The notes under the pieces: generated by a model
Databases searched by the model: none
What the model was told of the DNA's origin: nothing
Seen by the model: the letters and a program-made list of their open reading frames with translations, nothing else
DNA from: Albirhodobacter sp048262715
GTDB lineage: Bacteria > Pseudomonadota > Alphaproteobacteria > Rhodobacterales > Rhodobacteraceae
Assembly (NCBI GenBank): GCA_048262715.1
Contig: JBLXEV010000005.1
Location: forward strand, 1-64,000
Length of the DNA: 64,000 nt
Direction of reading: 5' to 3'
Shown here: one piece after another, positions 41,801 to 50,234 of the stretch
Numbering within the stretch: the stretch's first letter is position 1
How the letters are laid out: each line of letters opens with the position of its first letter
Made by a program: the position numbers and the translations under genes

Positions 41801-43138
41801 ATGGCCATTTCTACCTTTGATAGCCCACTCTATGCGCCGCTGTTTTCGGATGCAGAGGTGGCGGCGCTTCTGGGCGATGCCGCATTCGTCGCGCGGATGG
41901 TTGAGGTTGAGGCGGCCTTGGCACGGGCGACCGCGCAGGCTGGGTTGATACCTGAGGCTGCGGGCAGGGCAATTGAAGCGGTCTTGGAACACGCCTTAAT
42001 CTCGCCAGAGGATCTCGGCGTGGGCATGGCATCAGCGGGCGTTCCGGTGCCGGATCTAGTGGCGATGCTGCGCAAACTCGATGGCGACGCAGGGCGCTAT
42101 TTGCATTGGGGCGCAACCAGTCAAGACATCGTGGATTGTGCGCATCTGTTGCAATGGCGCGCGGTGCTGGAGGTTTTCGAGCAGCGGCTCACGCAGCTGT
42201 TGGATAGCTTGCAAGCCGCCAGCACGCGGTTTGACGCGGTGCCGATGGCTGGGCGAACACGCAGCCAGATTGCAACGCCGATCAGCTTTGGCCTTCGGAT
42301 CGCACAATGGGCGCAGCCCCTGATCCATTTGGCAGACGAGTTGCCTGCGATGCGAGCGCGGCTTTTACGGGTGCAGTTCGGCGGGGCTTCGGGCGCTGGA
42401 TCGGCTGTCGGGATGCAGGCGGCACATGTTTCAGCCGCTCTCGCGGATGCGCTGGGGCTGGCCGATAGCGCATGTTGGCACACCGATCGTTCGGCGCAGG
42501 TCGCGCTGGGTGGTTGGCTCACGTCGCTGACCGCAGCACTGGCAAAAATGGCGGGCGATTTGATCCTCATGGGGCGCTCCGAGATCGGGGAAGCGCGCGC
42601 AGGCAGCGGTGGAGGGTCTTCGACTATGCCGCAGAAATCAAACCCAGTTGCGGCAGAGGCGATTGTAAGCCTCGCCACGGTTTCGAGCGCCTTGCAATCT
42701 GGCCTGCACATCGCGGCACGACCCGTTGAAGAACGCGATGGCGCAGCTTGGGCTGTCGAGTGGATGATCCTTCCCCAGCTAGGCACTGGCACTGCGGCCG
42801 CGCTGCGTCATGCACAGGGCTTGGTGCAAAGCCTAGAAGCTGATGTCGGGCGCATGGCGGAGCAACTGGCGCAAGGCCATGGGGCCGTCATGGCCGAGGC
42901 GGCCAGCTTTGCGCTCGCCGCACATATGTCTCGTACAGAGGCGGGAAACCTGGTGAAAGAGGCGCTCTGTGAAGCCCGCGCGCAGAATATCACCCTCGCA
43001 AAGGCAGTGGCGTCCGATCCGCGCATCGCCGATCTGGAAGAATGGGCCGCAGTGCTCGATCCAGTTCAGGCAATTGCACCGGCCCAAGCGATGTCTGCGC
43101 GCATTTGGGCGATGCGGCGAAACATGTCACCAAAATAA
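41801..43138 (+). CDS. pcaB: 3-carboxy-cis,cis-muconate cycloisomerase
   Basis: A 445-residue fumarase/aspartase-superfamily enzyme that lactonises beta-carboxy-cis,cis-muconate to gamma-carboxymuconolactone. The superfamily signature GSSTMPQKSNPVAAEA is near residue 270, and HWGATSQDIVDCA contains the first active-site His. It begins 102 bases after pcaG and ends the pca operon; a strong hairpin follows. Together with PcaHG and PcaC it completes the three lower-numbered steps of the protocatechuate branch. pcaD, pcaIJ and pcaF are not in this window. Confidence 0.94.
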   Translation: MAISTFDSPLYAPLFSDAEVAALLGDAAFVARMVEVEAALARATAQAGLIPEAAGRAIEAVLEHALISPEDLGVGMASAGVPVPDLVAMLRKLDGDAGRYLHWGATSQDIVDCAHLLQWRAVLEVFEQRLTQLLDSLQAASTRFDAVPMAGRTRSQIATPISFGLRIAQWAQPLIHLADELPAMRARLLRVQFGGASGAGSAVGMQAAHVSAALADALGLADSACWHTDRSAQVALGGWLTSLTAALAKMAGDLILMGRSEIGEARAGSGGGSSTMPQKSNPVAAEAIVSLATVSSALQSGLHIAARPVEERDGAAWAVEWMILPQLGTGTAAALRHAQGLVQSLEADVGRMAEQLAQGHGAVMAEAASFALAAHMSRTEAGNLVKEALCEARAQNITLAKAVASDPRIADLEEWAAVLDPVQAIAPAQAMSARIWAMRRNMSPK

Positions 43139-43234
43139 GTTACATAAGACGGATTATCAGCATAAAATTCAAATCAATGCTGGACGATAACGGCCCCGCG
43201 AGTGCCACGCGGCCGCCCCGAGCGACGATTTAAA

Positions 43235-43267
43235 TATTTGCTGGGGTCAGAGCGTCCCCAGCAAATA
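43235..43267. terminator. Bidirectional terminator between pcaB and the leftward acetyltransferase
   Basis: Perfect 12-bp stem TATTTGCTGGGG / CCCCAGCAAATA with a nine-base loop. AT-rich tails (TTTAAATA) occur on the left side. The right arm lies within the last codons of the GNAT gene, so the hairpin ends the leftward operon and probably the rightward pca operon as well. Confidence 0.8.
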
Positions 43268-43960
43268 GCAATGCCGCGCCCGATCAAAGCCAGTAATCGC
43301 ACGGCCCTCGGAAAAGGCCGTTTGCAGGGCTGAGCGCAGGCGCAAACGCTCCGACAGCGCCTTTGCGGGATCCGCTGCGATAAGCGCATCGATATCTTGC
43401 GGGATTTCGAGACGCTCGTCGGCCCCCAGAGAGTCCGGTGCTGCGCCTTGCGCCCGCGCGACAACCCACTCGCTGTCCAGATGCCAGACAGCCATCAGGC
43501 GATCCGAGGGTAGCCCAGCGTTGATCCCGGGCATTTCGCCATAATAATCAACAAAATACTCGTCCGCCACGGCCCCTAAAACACCCATATTCAGCCCAGC
43601 GTTAATGGCGCGCAGCGGATCATAGGTCCAACGCACTTTGGTGATGCCCCGTGCAAGACACCAATCGCGTTGGAACCACTTTAACCGCGCGCCAAGCCCG
43701 AGACCCCGCGCGCGCGCATGCACGGCAAGGCGATGCGAATGTTGCAGCCCTGACGTCACAGTTGGAAACCCAAGGAGGAACCCCAGCATCTCGCCACCCC
43801 GAAACGCCCCCGCCACCAGCGCGCCCTCAGATTGCAGCGCCATCAGGATATCGGAGTTATCGGGCTTCTCGCCCTCCCCCCAGACCTCGACCTGAAACGC
43901 CTCGGCGCGTTGCAGCTCCGTGACACCAGAAAGCTCGCGCAGGATCACATCTTGGCTCAT
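43247..43960 (-). CDS. GNAT family N-acyltransferase (COG3375-like)
   Basis: A 237-residue GNAT protein. The CoA-binding part is seen in MLGFLLGFPTVTSG followed by HSHRLAVHARARGLGLGARL, and the second half contains ITKVRWTYDPLRAINAGLNMGVLG, typical of COG3375. Such proteins are repeatedly encoded beside N-succinylamino-acid racemases, where the enzyme succinylates D-amino acids. Here its ATG overlaps the stop of that racemase gene. Acyl donor and amino-acid substrate are inferred from this pairing. It is last in the leftward operon. Confidence 0.82.
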   Translation of the reverse strand: MSQDVILRELSGVTELQRAEAFQVEVWGEGEKPDNSDILMALQSEGALVAGAFRGGEMLGFLLGFPTVTSGLQHSHRLAVHARARGLGLGARLKWFQRDWCLARGITKVRWTYDPLRAINAGLNMGVLGAVADEYFVDYYGEMPGINAGLPSDRLMAVWHLDSEWVVARAQGAAPDSLGADERLEIPQDIDALIAADPAKALSERLRLRSALQTAFSEGRAITGFDRARHCYLLGTL

Positions 43961-45084
43961 GCGGAGAAGCTTTCTTTGGACAAGGTAACGGTGTCTAGGA
44001 AGGCCCAATCGAGGCTGACCCCGATCCCCGCGCCGTGCTGCGGCACCGGCATCATCCCGTCAGTTGCCTCCAAAGGCTCGTTGATAATATCGCGCAGGAA
44101 GTAGCGCGAGGAGGAGGAGGTATCGCCGGGCTTGGTGAAATTCGGCAGGGTGGCGAGGTGGATGTTATGGGCGCGGCCAATCCCGCTCTCGAGCATCCCG
44201 CCGCACCAGACCGGGGCACCAAAGGCATCGGACACGTCATGGATCGCGCGCGCCGCCGCATAGCCGCCCACGCGCCCGACCTTGATATTGATCACCCGCG
44301 CCGCCTCGGCGGCCAGCGCCTTGCGGCAATCGGCGGCGGTGCGGATCGACTCGTCGAGACATATCGCCGTGTTGAGCGCGCGCTGCACGATGGCGTGGTC
44401 GTGGATATCATCCACCGCGAGCGGCTGCTCGATATAATCGAGGTTGAACGCATCCATCGCACGCAGCGTCGCGAGATCGGCCAGACCGTAAGCGGTATTG
44501 GCGTCTACCGTCAGCTTCACATCGGGGAAGTCCCCGCGCACCGCCTTGAGCAGCGCGATATCATGCCCCTGCGCAACCTTCAGCTTGATCCGCTTATATC
44601 CCGCCTGATCCGCCACCGCGACCCGCGCCAAAGTCTCGGCAATCGGCGCGATCCCGATCGACACGCCAACGGGCACCGCCGCACGCACTCCGCCAAGCGC
44701 GGCGGTGAGCGGCAGGTTCAGCGCCTTGCACCACAGATCCCAAAACGCCATTTCCACGACCGCCTTGCTCATCCGATGCCCGCGCCAAGGCGCCATCAGC
44801 TCGGCCAGCTCGGCAGGCGAGGCAAAATTGCGCCCGACGATCTGCGGCAGGATCAAATCGCGCAGAAACGCCATCGCACCGGGGATCGTTTCCTCCAGAT
44901 AATCCGGGAACGGATCCATCACCGCCTCGGCATAGCCCTCCCCCCCCTCCCCGCGCAGGATCAGGAGCGGAAAGACCTTATCGGTCATCGTCTGGTTCGA
45001 GACCACAAACGGGGTGATCAGCGGCAGGCTGACCACGCGCAGCTCGGCGCTCTCGATGCGCAGCCCTTGGAAAACGGTCGTCAT
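43957..45084 (-). CDS. N-acylamino-acid racemase / o-succinylbenzoate synthase family enzyme
   Basis: A 375-residue enolase-superfamily protein (MLE subgroup, NSAR/OSBS branch). The two catalytic lysines are Lys169 in IKLKV (with Lys167) and Lys268 in NIKVGRVGG. The metal ligands are Asp194 (VDAN), Glu219 (IEQP) and Asp244 (LDES), and GGMLESGIGRAHN is the NSAR/OSBS signature. No menaquinone gene is near, while a GNAT gene overlaps it, so an N-succinylamino-acid racemase in D-amino-acid use is more likely than OSBS. It follows the ABC ATPase gene by 15 bases. Confidence 0.85.
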   Translation of the reverse strand: MTTVFQGLRIESAELRVVSLPLITPFVVSNQTMTDKVFPLLILRGEGGEGYAEAVMDPFPDYLEETIPGAMAFLRDLILPQIVGRNFASPAELAELMAPWRGHRMSKAVVEMAFWDLWCKALNLPLTAALGGVRAAVPVGVSIGIAPIAETLARVAVADQAGYKRIKLKVAQGHDIALLKAVRGDFPDVKLTVDANTAYGLADLATLRAMDAFNLDYIEQPLAVDDIHDHAIVQRALNTAICLDESIRTAADCRKALAAEAARVINIKVGRVGGYAAARAIHDVSDAFGAPVWCGGMLESGIGRAHNIHLATLPNFTKPGDTSSSSRYFLRDIINEPLEATDGMMPVPQHGAGIGVSLDWAFLDTVTLSKESFSA

Positions 45085-45099
45085 GGGAATGTCCTGATC

Positions 45100-45870
45100 T
45101 TAACGGGTGTTGGAAATGAAGCGGGCGAAGACCTCGCTCTCGGGATGGCTGAACAGCTTCTCCGGCGGGCCCTGCTCGGCGATGCGGCCTTGGTGCAGGA
45201 AAACGACCTCGGTCGAGACCTCGCGCGCGAAGGCCATTTCATGCGTCACGACAATCATCGTGCGGCCCTCGGCGGCGAGATCCTGCATCACCTTGAGCAC
45301 CTCGCCCACCAACTCGGGATCAAGCGCGGAGGTCGGCTCGTCGAACAAGATCGCGTCCGGTTCCATCGCCAGCGCGCGGGCAATTGCCACGCGCTGCTGC
45401 TGGCCGCCGGAGAGTTGCGAGGGATACATATGCATCCGCTCCGCCAACCCGACGCGGGCCAGCAGCGCCTCCGCCTGATCGCGCGCCTCGGCTTTGGGGC
45501 GGCGTTTGACCTGCACCGGCCCCTCCATCACATTTTCCAAAACGGTGCGATGGCTCCACAGGTTGAACTGCTGGAACACCATGCCCAGATGTTGCCGCAT
45601 CCGCTCGATCTGGCGTGGATCATCGGGGCGGCCATTGCGGATGGCGATTTCCTCGCCATGCACGGAGACCTGCCCCGAGGTGGGGATCTCGAGGAAATTC
45701 AGACAGCGCAGGAAGGTCGATTTCCCCGAACCGGACGAGCCGAGAATCGAGATCACATCATTCTTGCGCGATTCCAGCGAGATGCCTTTGAGAACCTCAT
45801 GCGCGCCGAAGGTTTTGTGGATGTCAGTCGCTTTCAACACCACATCTTGCGAGGGTTGCGGATGCATCAT
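45100..45870 (-). CDS. Polar amino acid ABC transporter ATP-binding protein (HisP/OccP-like)
   Basis: A 256-residue ATPase with Walker A GSSGSGKST, signature LSGGQQQRVAIARAL, Walker B AILFDEPTSALDPE and switch His in VVTHEMAFA. It is close to HisP, ArtP and opine transport ATPases. The start at 45870 overlaps the permease stop (ATGA); a second ATG immediately follows. A longer upstream frame was rejected because it lies inside the permease gene. Confidence 0.92.
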   Translation of the reverse strand: MMHPQPSQDVVLKATDIHKTFGAHEVLKGISLESRKNDVISILGSSGSGKSTFLRCLNFLEIPTSGQVSVHGEEIAIRNGRPDDPRQIERMRQHLGMVFQQFNLWSHRTVLENVMEGPVQVKRRPKAEARDQAEALLARVGLAERMHMYPSQLSGGQQQRVAIARALAMEPDAILFDEPTSALDPELVGEVLKVMQDLAAEGRTMIVVTHEMAFAREVSTEVVFLHQGRIAEQGPPEKLFSHPESEVFARFISNTR

Positions 45871-46574
45871 GATACTCCCTGCGGGGATTGCCCCGTCATA
45901 TGTCGTGAAAGGCGGCGCTCCAGATGGCGCCAGATGAGGACGAAGCACACCGTGATCGCGAGATAGAGGACAGCCGCCCAGAAATAGACCGAGAAGTCGA
46001 AGCTGCGCGAGAAGATCTGCCGTGTGCGGCCCATCAGATCGAACACCGTCACAACGGAGGCCAGCGCAGAGGCTTTCATCAGCAAGATGATCTCATTGCC
46101 AAGTGCGGGCCACGCGATGCGGTAGGCATGGGGGAAAGTGACACGGCGCAGAACAGCCCAGCGGGACATCCCGATCGCCCGCGCGGCCTCGATCTCGCCC
46201 GAGGGCACCGCTTGGATACCGCCGCGCAGGATCTCAGTTTGATAGGCACAGGAGTTGATCGCGAAGACCAAAACCGCGCAATTGAACGGATCGCGGAAGA
46301 AGCTCCACAGCCCCAGTTCTGTCAACTCGACGCGGAACTGGCCCGAGCCATAAAACACCAAGAACAGCTGCGCGAGGATCGGGGTGCCGCGCACGAAGGA
46401 GATATAGACCCGCAACGGGGCCTGCGCGAGGGCCGAGCCATTGGCCCGCAACAGCGCGAGCGGCGGGGCGACAACGGCCGCGATCAGCGCGCCCAATCCG
46501 GTGAGGGCAAGGGTGGTGGTGACCCCGTCGAGAAGTTTCGGCCAATTGGCAAGGAATGTGTCAATCAAGGCCAT
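45867..46574 (-). CDS. Polar amino acid ABC transporter permease (HisM-like)
   Basis: A 235-residue permease of the His/Glu/Gln/Arg/opine family with five membrane helices. The EAA loop is seen as EIEAARAIGMSRWAVLRRVTFPHA, and FVRGTPILAQLFLVFYG is the family's N-terminal signature. It is preceded at one base distance by a second permease; the two form the usual heterodimer. Confidence 0.92.
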   Translation of the reverse strand: MALIDTFLANWPKLLDGVTTTLALTGLGALIAAVVAPPLALLRANGSALAQAPLRVYISFVRGTPILAQLFLVFYGSGQFRVELTELGLWSFFRDPFNCAVLVFAINSCAYQTEILRGGIQAVPSGEIEAARAIGMSRWAVLRRVTFPHAYRIAWPALGNEIILLMKASALASVVTVFDLMGRTRQIFSRSFDFSVYFWAAVLYLAITVCFVLIWRHLERRLSRHMTGQSPQGVS

Positions 46575-46575
46575 G

Positions 46576-47283
46576 TTATGCTCTCCTCACGCCACGGTTC
46601 GCGCGGCGTTCCAGCTGCGCCAGCACCAGTTCAGAGACGATGCACAACGCCCAGTAGATCAGACAGGCGGTGAGATAGAAGGTGAAGGGTTGCTTGGTCA
46701 CCCCCACGGCGACCTTGGTTGCGCGCATCAGATCATCCAGCGCAATCACCGAGACGAGGGCGGTATCTTTCAGCAGGTTCAGCCATAGATTGCCCATCCC
46801 CGGCAGCGCGTAGCGCCATAACAGCGGCAGCTTGATCCGCCAGAAGATCTGGCGCTTGGTCATGCCGATGGCGAGCCCTGCCATGATCTGGCCTTCCGGC
46901 ACCGCTTGAAACGCGCCGCGCAGAACTTCCGCCGCAAAGGCCGCAAACACCATCGCCAGTGCTACGACCCCCGCCGCGAAGGGCGAGAACTCGATATGCC
47001 CCACATCCGGCAACACAAAGGCCACGATGCGGTTCAGCACAAGCCCGATGCCGTTATACACGATAAACAGCGTCAGGATCTCCGGCAGGCCGCGCATCAA
47101 GGTGGTATATCCCACCCCGAGCGCCCGCGGGATCCGGCTTTGCGACAGCGACAAAGCCGCCACCGCAAAACCGAGAAGTAACCCCACGGGGAGGGTCGTC
47201 ACTGCAAGTCGCAGCGTGATCCAAAGCCCTGCGAGGATCTCGTCGCCCCAGCCAAGGGGACCGTATGAGAAGACCTCAAACAT
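46576..47283 (-). CDS. Polar amino acid ABC transporter permease (HisQ-like)
   Basis: A 235-residue permease of the same family. LMRGLPEILTLFIVYNG and the EAA loop QIMAGLAIGMTKRQIFWRIK are evident, with five helices. It follows the binding-protein gene by 33 bases. The first permease in HisJQMP-type operons, which this order reproduces exactly. Confidence 0.92.
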   Translation of the reverse strand: MFEVFSYGPLGWGDEILAGLWITLRLAVTTLPVGLLLGFAVAALSLSQSRIPRALGVGYTTLMRGLPEILTLFIVYNGIGLVLNRIVAFVLPDVGHIEFSPFAAGVVALAMVFAAFAAEVLRGAFQAVPEGQIMAGLAIGMTKRQIFWRIKLPLLWRYALPGMGNLWLNLLKDTALVSVIALDDLMRATKVAVGVTKQPFTFYLTACLIYWALCIVSELVLAQLERRANRGVRRA

Positions 47284-47316
47284 GTTGAAGTGCCTTTGAC
47301 TTGGGGACGTTTACAG

Positions 47317-48093
47317 TCATTTCATCGTGTAGAGGTCGATCGAGAAATACTTGTCGTTGATGGCTTTATAGGTGCCATCCGCGCGGATCTCGGCCAGCGC
47401 CTTGTTCAGGCGGTCACGCAGCTCGGTATTCTCTTTGCGCAGTGCAATCCCCACGCCCTCGCCCACGAAGGCCGGATCGGTGATCGGCTCCCCCGCCAGT
47501 TTGCAGCATTTTCCGTCCTCGGATTTTTCAACGAAATCAAGGAGCGGGAGCATATCGCCGACCATCACATCAATCCGGCCCGAAGCCATATCGAGGCTGG
47601 CCTCATCTTGCGTCGGATAGAGGCGCACATCCGCATCGGGATAGGAGGCGACCGTGTAATCGGCCTGCGTGGTGCCCGCCTGCGCGCCAACCACCATATC
47701 TTTCAAGGTCTCGTTGGTGAACTCGGTCATATCAGAATCTTGCGGCACGACATGGGCCATCGCGGCCATGTAATAGGGATCGGTGAAGGCCACCTGCTCT
47801 TTGCGTTCTTCGGTGATGAACATCGAGGCGATGATGAAATCGTATTTCTCTGCGATCAGGCCGGGGATGATCCCGTCCCAATCCTGCGCGACGACTTCGC
47901 ACTCCGCGCCGATGCGCTTGCACAGCTCAAGGCCGACATCGATATCAAACCCGGCGACTTTGCCTTCTGGGGTCATGTAGTTGAACGGAGGGTAAGCGCC
48001 CTCAGTGCCAAGCCGCAGCGTCTCCGCGCTGGCAGAGGTTGCGAGGCCCGCGAGAAGCGCTGCGGTGCCGAGGAGTTTGGTGAGATTTTTCAT
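47317..48093 (-). CDS. Lysine/arginine/ornithine-type periplasmic binding protein
   Basis: A 258-residue periplasmic protein with a signal peptide (cleavage after SASA near residue 23) and mature start ETLRLGTEGAYPPFNY. The segments EVVAQDWDGIIPGLIAEKYD and DPAFVGEGVGIALRKEN place it with LAO, histidine and opine binding proteins. Arginase and ornithine cyclodeaminase in the same gene set point to arginine, ornithine or a derivative as ligand. Two cysteines (KCCKL near residue 195) and Cys of ELCKRIGAEC are as in the family. The regulator gene lies 49 bases upstream. Confidence 0.9.
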   Translation of the reverse strand: MKNLTKLLGTAALLAGLATSASAETLRLGTEGAYPPFNYMTPEGKVAGFDIDVGLELCKRIGAECEVVAQDWDGIIPGLIAEKYDFIIASMFITEERKEQVAFTDPYYMAAMAHVVPQDSDMTEFTNETLKDMVVGAQAGTTQADYTVASYPDADVRLYPTQDEASLDMASGRIDVMVGDMLPLLDFVEKSEDGKCCKLAGEPITDPAFVGEGVGIALRKENTELRDRLNKALAEIRADGTYKAINDKYFSIDLYTMK

Positions 48094-48142
48094 TGTTTTT
48101 CCCTGTCAGTCTTATGTGTTTGTCAGTGATCGTTGTGGTTGG

Positions 48143-49027
48143 TTACTCAGAAACCGGTGTCAGCGGGTTGCCGACATGGCCTGTGAACGCGCCGTATAGC
48201 GTGGCAATCTCGTTCAGCCGCGCCTCAGCGCCCTCCCCGCGCGCGAGGAAGATATCGTTGATCATCAGATTGCTCAGCAGCGCGAGATGGGCGGTGGAAT
48301 CCCAAAACTGGTTGAACTGGGTATCGACCATGAACAGCTCATCGGCGAAATCCGCCCCCCAGTTGCAAAACTGATCCGTCAGGATCGTCACCGGAATGCC
48401 GCGCGCCTTCGCCTCGCGGGCCAGCACCAACGCTTGGCGCGAATAGCGACGGGCCTCGAAGATCACCACGCATTGGCGGCCCTCTTCGGCCAGAACATCG
48501 GCAAAATTCCCGGTGGTGAGATCGACGAGATGCACGCCCGCGCGGATATATTGCAACTGGCTCGCGAAATAGAGCGCCAGCCCGCGCTCAGTTTGAAACC
48601 CTGCAACGCAGATCCGGTCACAGCTCGAGAACCGTTCCACCGCTCGCTGCCAAGCCTCGGTCCGCGCCAATTCATAGACGCCGACAAGCCCTGCAATCTC
48701 CGCCTCCAGCGCCGCTGAAAGCCGCTCTTCGCGGTGGCCGGAAGCCGAGCGCAGCGCATCGAGCCGATCCTTGATCAACCAAGGCTGATCGCCGATCTCA
48801 TCCTTGAGATGCTCCTTCAGGTCTTTGAGATTGGCATAGCCAATCGCACGGCAGAACCGCCCGATGCTGGCCTCGCTCACCTGAACTTTTTCCGCCAAGC
48901 TCGCCGCCGTCTCGAAGGGCAGCTCCTTGAAACGGGCCAACATGAACCGCGCGATTGCACGATTGGAGCGCGATCCGGATTCTGCCGCCTCATTGAGACG
49001 CGCTTGCAATGGAAGGGGGATAGCCAT
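48143..49027 (-). CDS. MurR/RpiR family transcriptional regulator
   Basis: A 294-residue regulator. The N-terminal helix-turn-helix contains AASLAEKVQVSEASIGRFCR (residues about 41-60), followed by GYANLKDLKEHLKDEI, and the C-terminal SIS domain covers about 125-265. It lies inside the arginase-transport gene set and its start is 28 bases below a large nested inverted repeat. A SIS domain in an amino-acid operon suggests the ligand may be a non-sugar or a phosphorylated effector; this is unresolved. The ATG at 49027 was chosen because upstream sequence lacks family similarity. Confidence 0.85.
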   Translation of the reverse strand: MAIPLPLQARLNEAAESGSRSNRAIARFMLARFKELPFETAASLAEKVQVSEASIGRFCRAIGYANLKDLKEHLKDEIGDQPWLIKDRLDALRSASGHREERLSAALEAEIAGLVGVYELARTEAWQRAVERFSSCDRICVAGFQTERGLALYFASQLQYIRAGVHLVDLTTGNFADVLAEEGRQCVVIFEARRYSRQALVLAREAKARGIPVTILTDQFCNWGADFADELFMVDTQFNQFWDSTAHLALLSNLMINDIFLARGEGAEARLNEIATLYGAFTGHVGNPLTPVSE

Positions 49028-49054
49028 GGAATCCTCGCCGGTTTGATTTTGATA

Positions 49055-49100
49055 GTTTTTCGTCAAAAGATATCCATTGTCAAATATCTTGCAGAAAAAC
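49055..49100. promoter_or_regulatory. Nested inverted-repeat operator in front of the RpiR gene
   Basis: An inner dyad AAGATAT (49067-49073) / ATATCTT (49084-49090) with a 10-base spacer is enclosed by an outer dyad GTTTTT (49055-49060) / AAAAAC (49095-49100), nearly co-centred at about 49078. It sits between the ornithine cyclodeaminase and RpiR genes and is a good candidate for autoregulation and control of the transporter genes. Confidence 0.55.
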
Positions 49101-49181
49101 TTTGCCAGAACCACCGGCAAGGCAGGATCTGCTGCAACGCGCAGCAAAGCCGCCTGCCCTATGCCCATCCCCCCCATGAAA

Positions 49182-50234
49182 TCAACGCGCCCGCTGCACC
49201 ATGCCGAACAGATCTCGCGGATCATCAGGATCGGCGAGCATGTCAAGCGGGATGAAGAAGTCGGTGCCCGCGATCCGCTCATGCACAAACCGAAGCGCCG
49301 AGAAATCTTCCGTCGCAAAGCCCACGGAATCGAACAGCGTGATCTGCTTGTCATGGCTGCGGCCTGTCGCCTCGCCGCGCATCACCTGCCAGAGTTCCGT
49401 CACCGGATGATCCGCCGGAAGCTGTTGAATTTCGCCCTCAATCCGCGTCTGCGGCGGGTATTCCACGAAAATATCCGAGCGCAGTAAAATATCGCGGTGC
49501 AGCTCGGTCTTGCCCGGGCAATCGCCACCAATCGCGTTAATATGCACGCCCGCGCCGACCATGTTATCCGTCAGGATTGTGGCGAGTTGCTTATCGGCAG
49601 TGCAGGTGGTGATGATCTGCGCGCCCTCAACGGCGGCCTGTCCACTAGTGCAGGCGGTGATCTCAAACCCCTGCGCGCGCAGGTTTCGCGTGGCTTTCTC
49701 GGTCGCAGCGGGGTCGATATCGTAAAGCCGCAGCTTGTTGATCCCCAAAAGCGCACGAAATGCCAGCGCTTGGAATTCGCATTGCGCCCCGTTGCCGATC
49801 ATCGCCATCACCTCCGCCCCTTTGGGCGCGAGATATTTGGCCACCAGCGCCGAAGTGGCGGCGGTGCGCAGCGCGGTCAGAACCGTCATCTCGGTGAGCA
49901 AGATCGGATAGCCATTGCTGACGGACGAAAGCACGCCGAACGCGGTGACCGTCTGGAATCCGTCGCGGGTGTTTTTCGGATGGCCGTTGACGTATTTGAA
50001 CCCGTAATTCTCCGCATCCGCCGTCGGCATCAGCTCGATCACCCCGTCATGCGAATGGCTCGCCACCCGCGGGGTTTTATCGAAATCGGGCCAGCGCTTG
50101 AAATCCGCCTCGATGTAGCCCGCGAGATCGGCCATGAAGGCCTCCGCGCCTGTCGCATTGACCAGACGCATCATATTCTCGACGGAGACGAAGGGCACGA
50201 AGGCCAGTTTAGAAGGTTGCGGACGGACGTTCAT
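49182..50234 (-). CDS. ocd: Ornithine cyclodeaminase
   Basis: A 350-residue member of the ornithine cyclodeaminase/mu-crystallin family, converting L-ornithine to L-proline and ammonia with bound NAD. The Rossmann segment is MAMIGNGAQCEFQALAFRA, with LYDIDPAAT after the second strand, and VHINAIGGDCPGKTELH contains the catalytic Asp region. The length and the adjacent arginase match opine- and arginine-catabolic ocd genes rather than shorter alanine-dehydrogenase-like members. The ATG overlaps the arginase stop by four bases. Confidence 0.93.
   Translation of the reverse strand: MNVRPQPSKLAFVPFVSVENMMRLVNATGAEAFMADLAGYIEADFKRWPDFDKTPRVASHSHDGVIELMPTADAENYGFKYVNGHPKNTRDGFQTVTAFGVLSSVSNGYPILLTEMTVLTALRTAATSALVAKYLAPKGAEVMAMIGNGAQCEFQALAFRALLGINKLRLYDIDPAATEKATRNLRAQGFEITACTSGQAAVEGAQIITTCTADKQLATILTDNMVGAGVHINAIGGDCPGKTELHRDILLRSDIFVEYPPQTRIEGEIQQLPADHPVTELWQVMRGEATGRSHDKQITLFDSVGFATEDFSALRFVHERIAGTDFFIPLDMLADPDDPRDLFGMVQRAR

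Noticed and set aside
43957..45084. Menaquinone o-succinylbenzoate synthase (MenC)
   Set aside because: The family cannot be separated by motif alone, but no men gene is nearby and the overlapping GNAT gene favours the amino-acid racemase role.
44035..45966. Very long plus-strand open frame opposite the racemase and ATPase genes
   Set aside because: It spans two clearly recognisable minus-strand genes and reads as Arg/His/Gln-rich sequence without domains.
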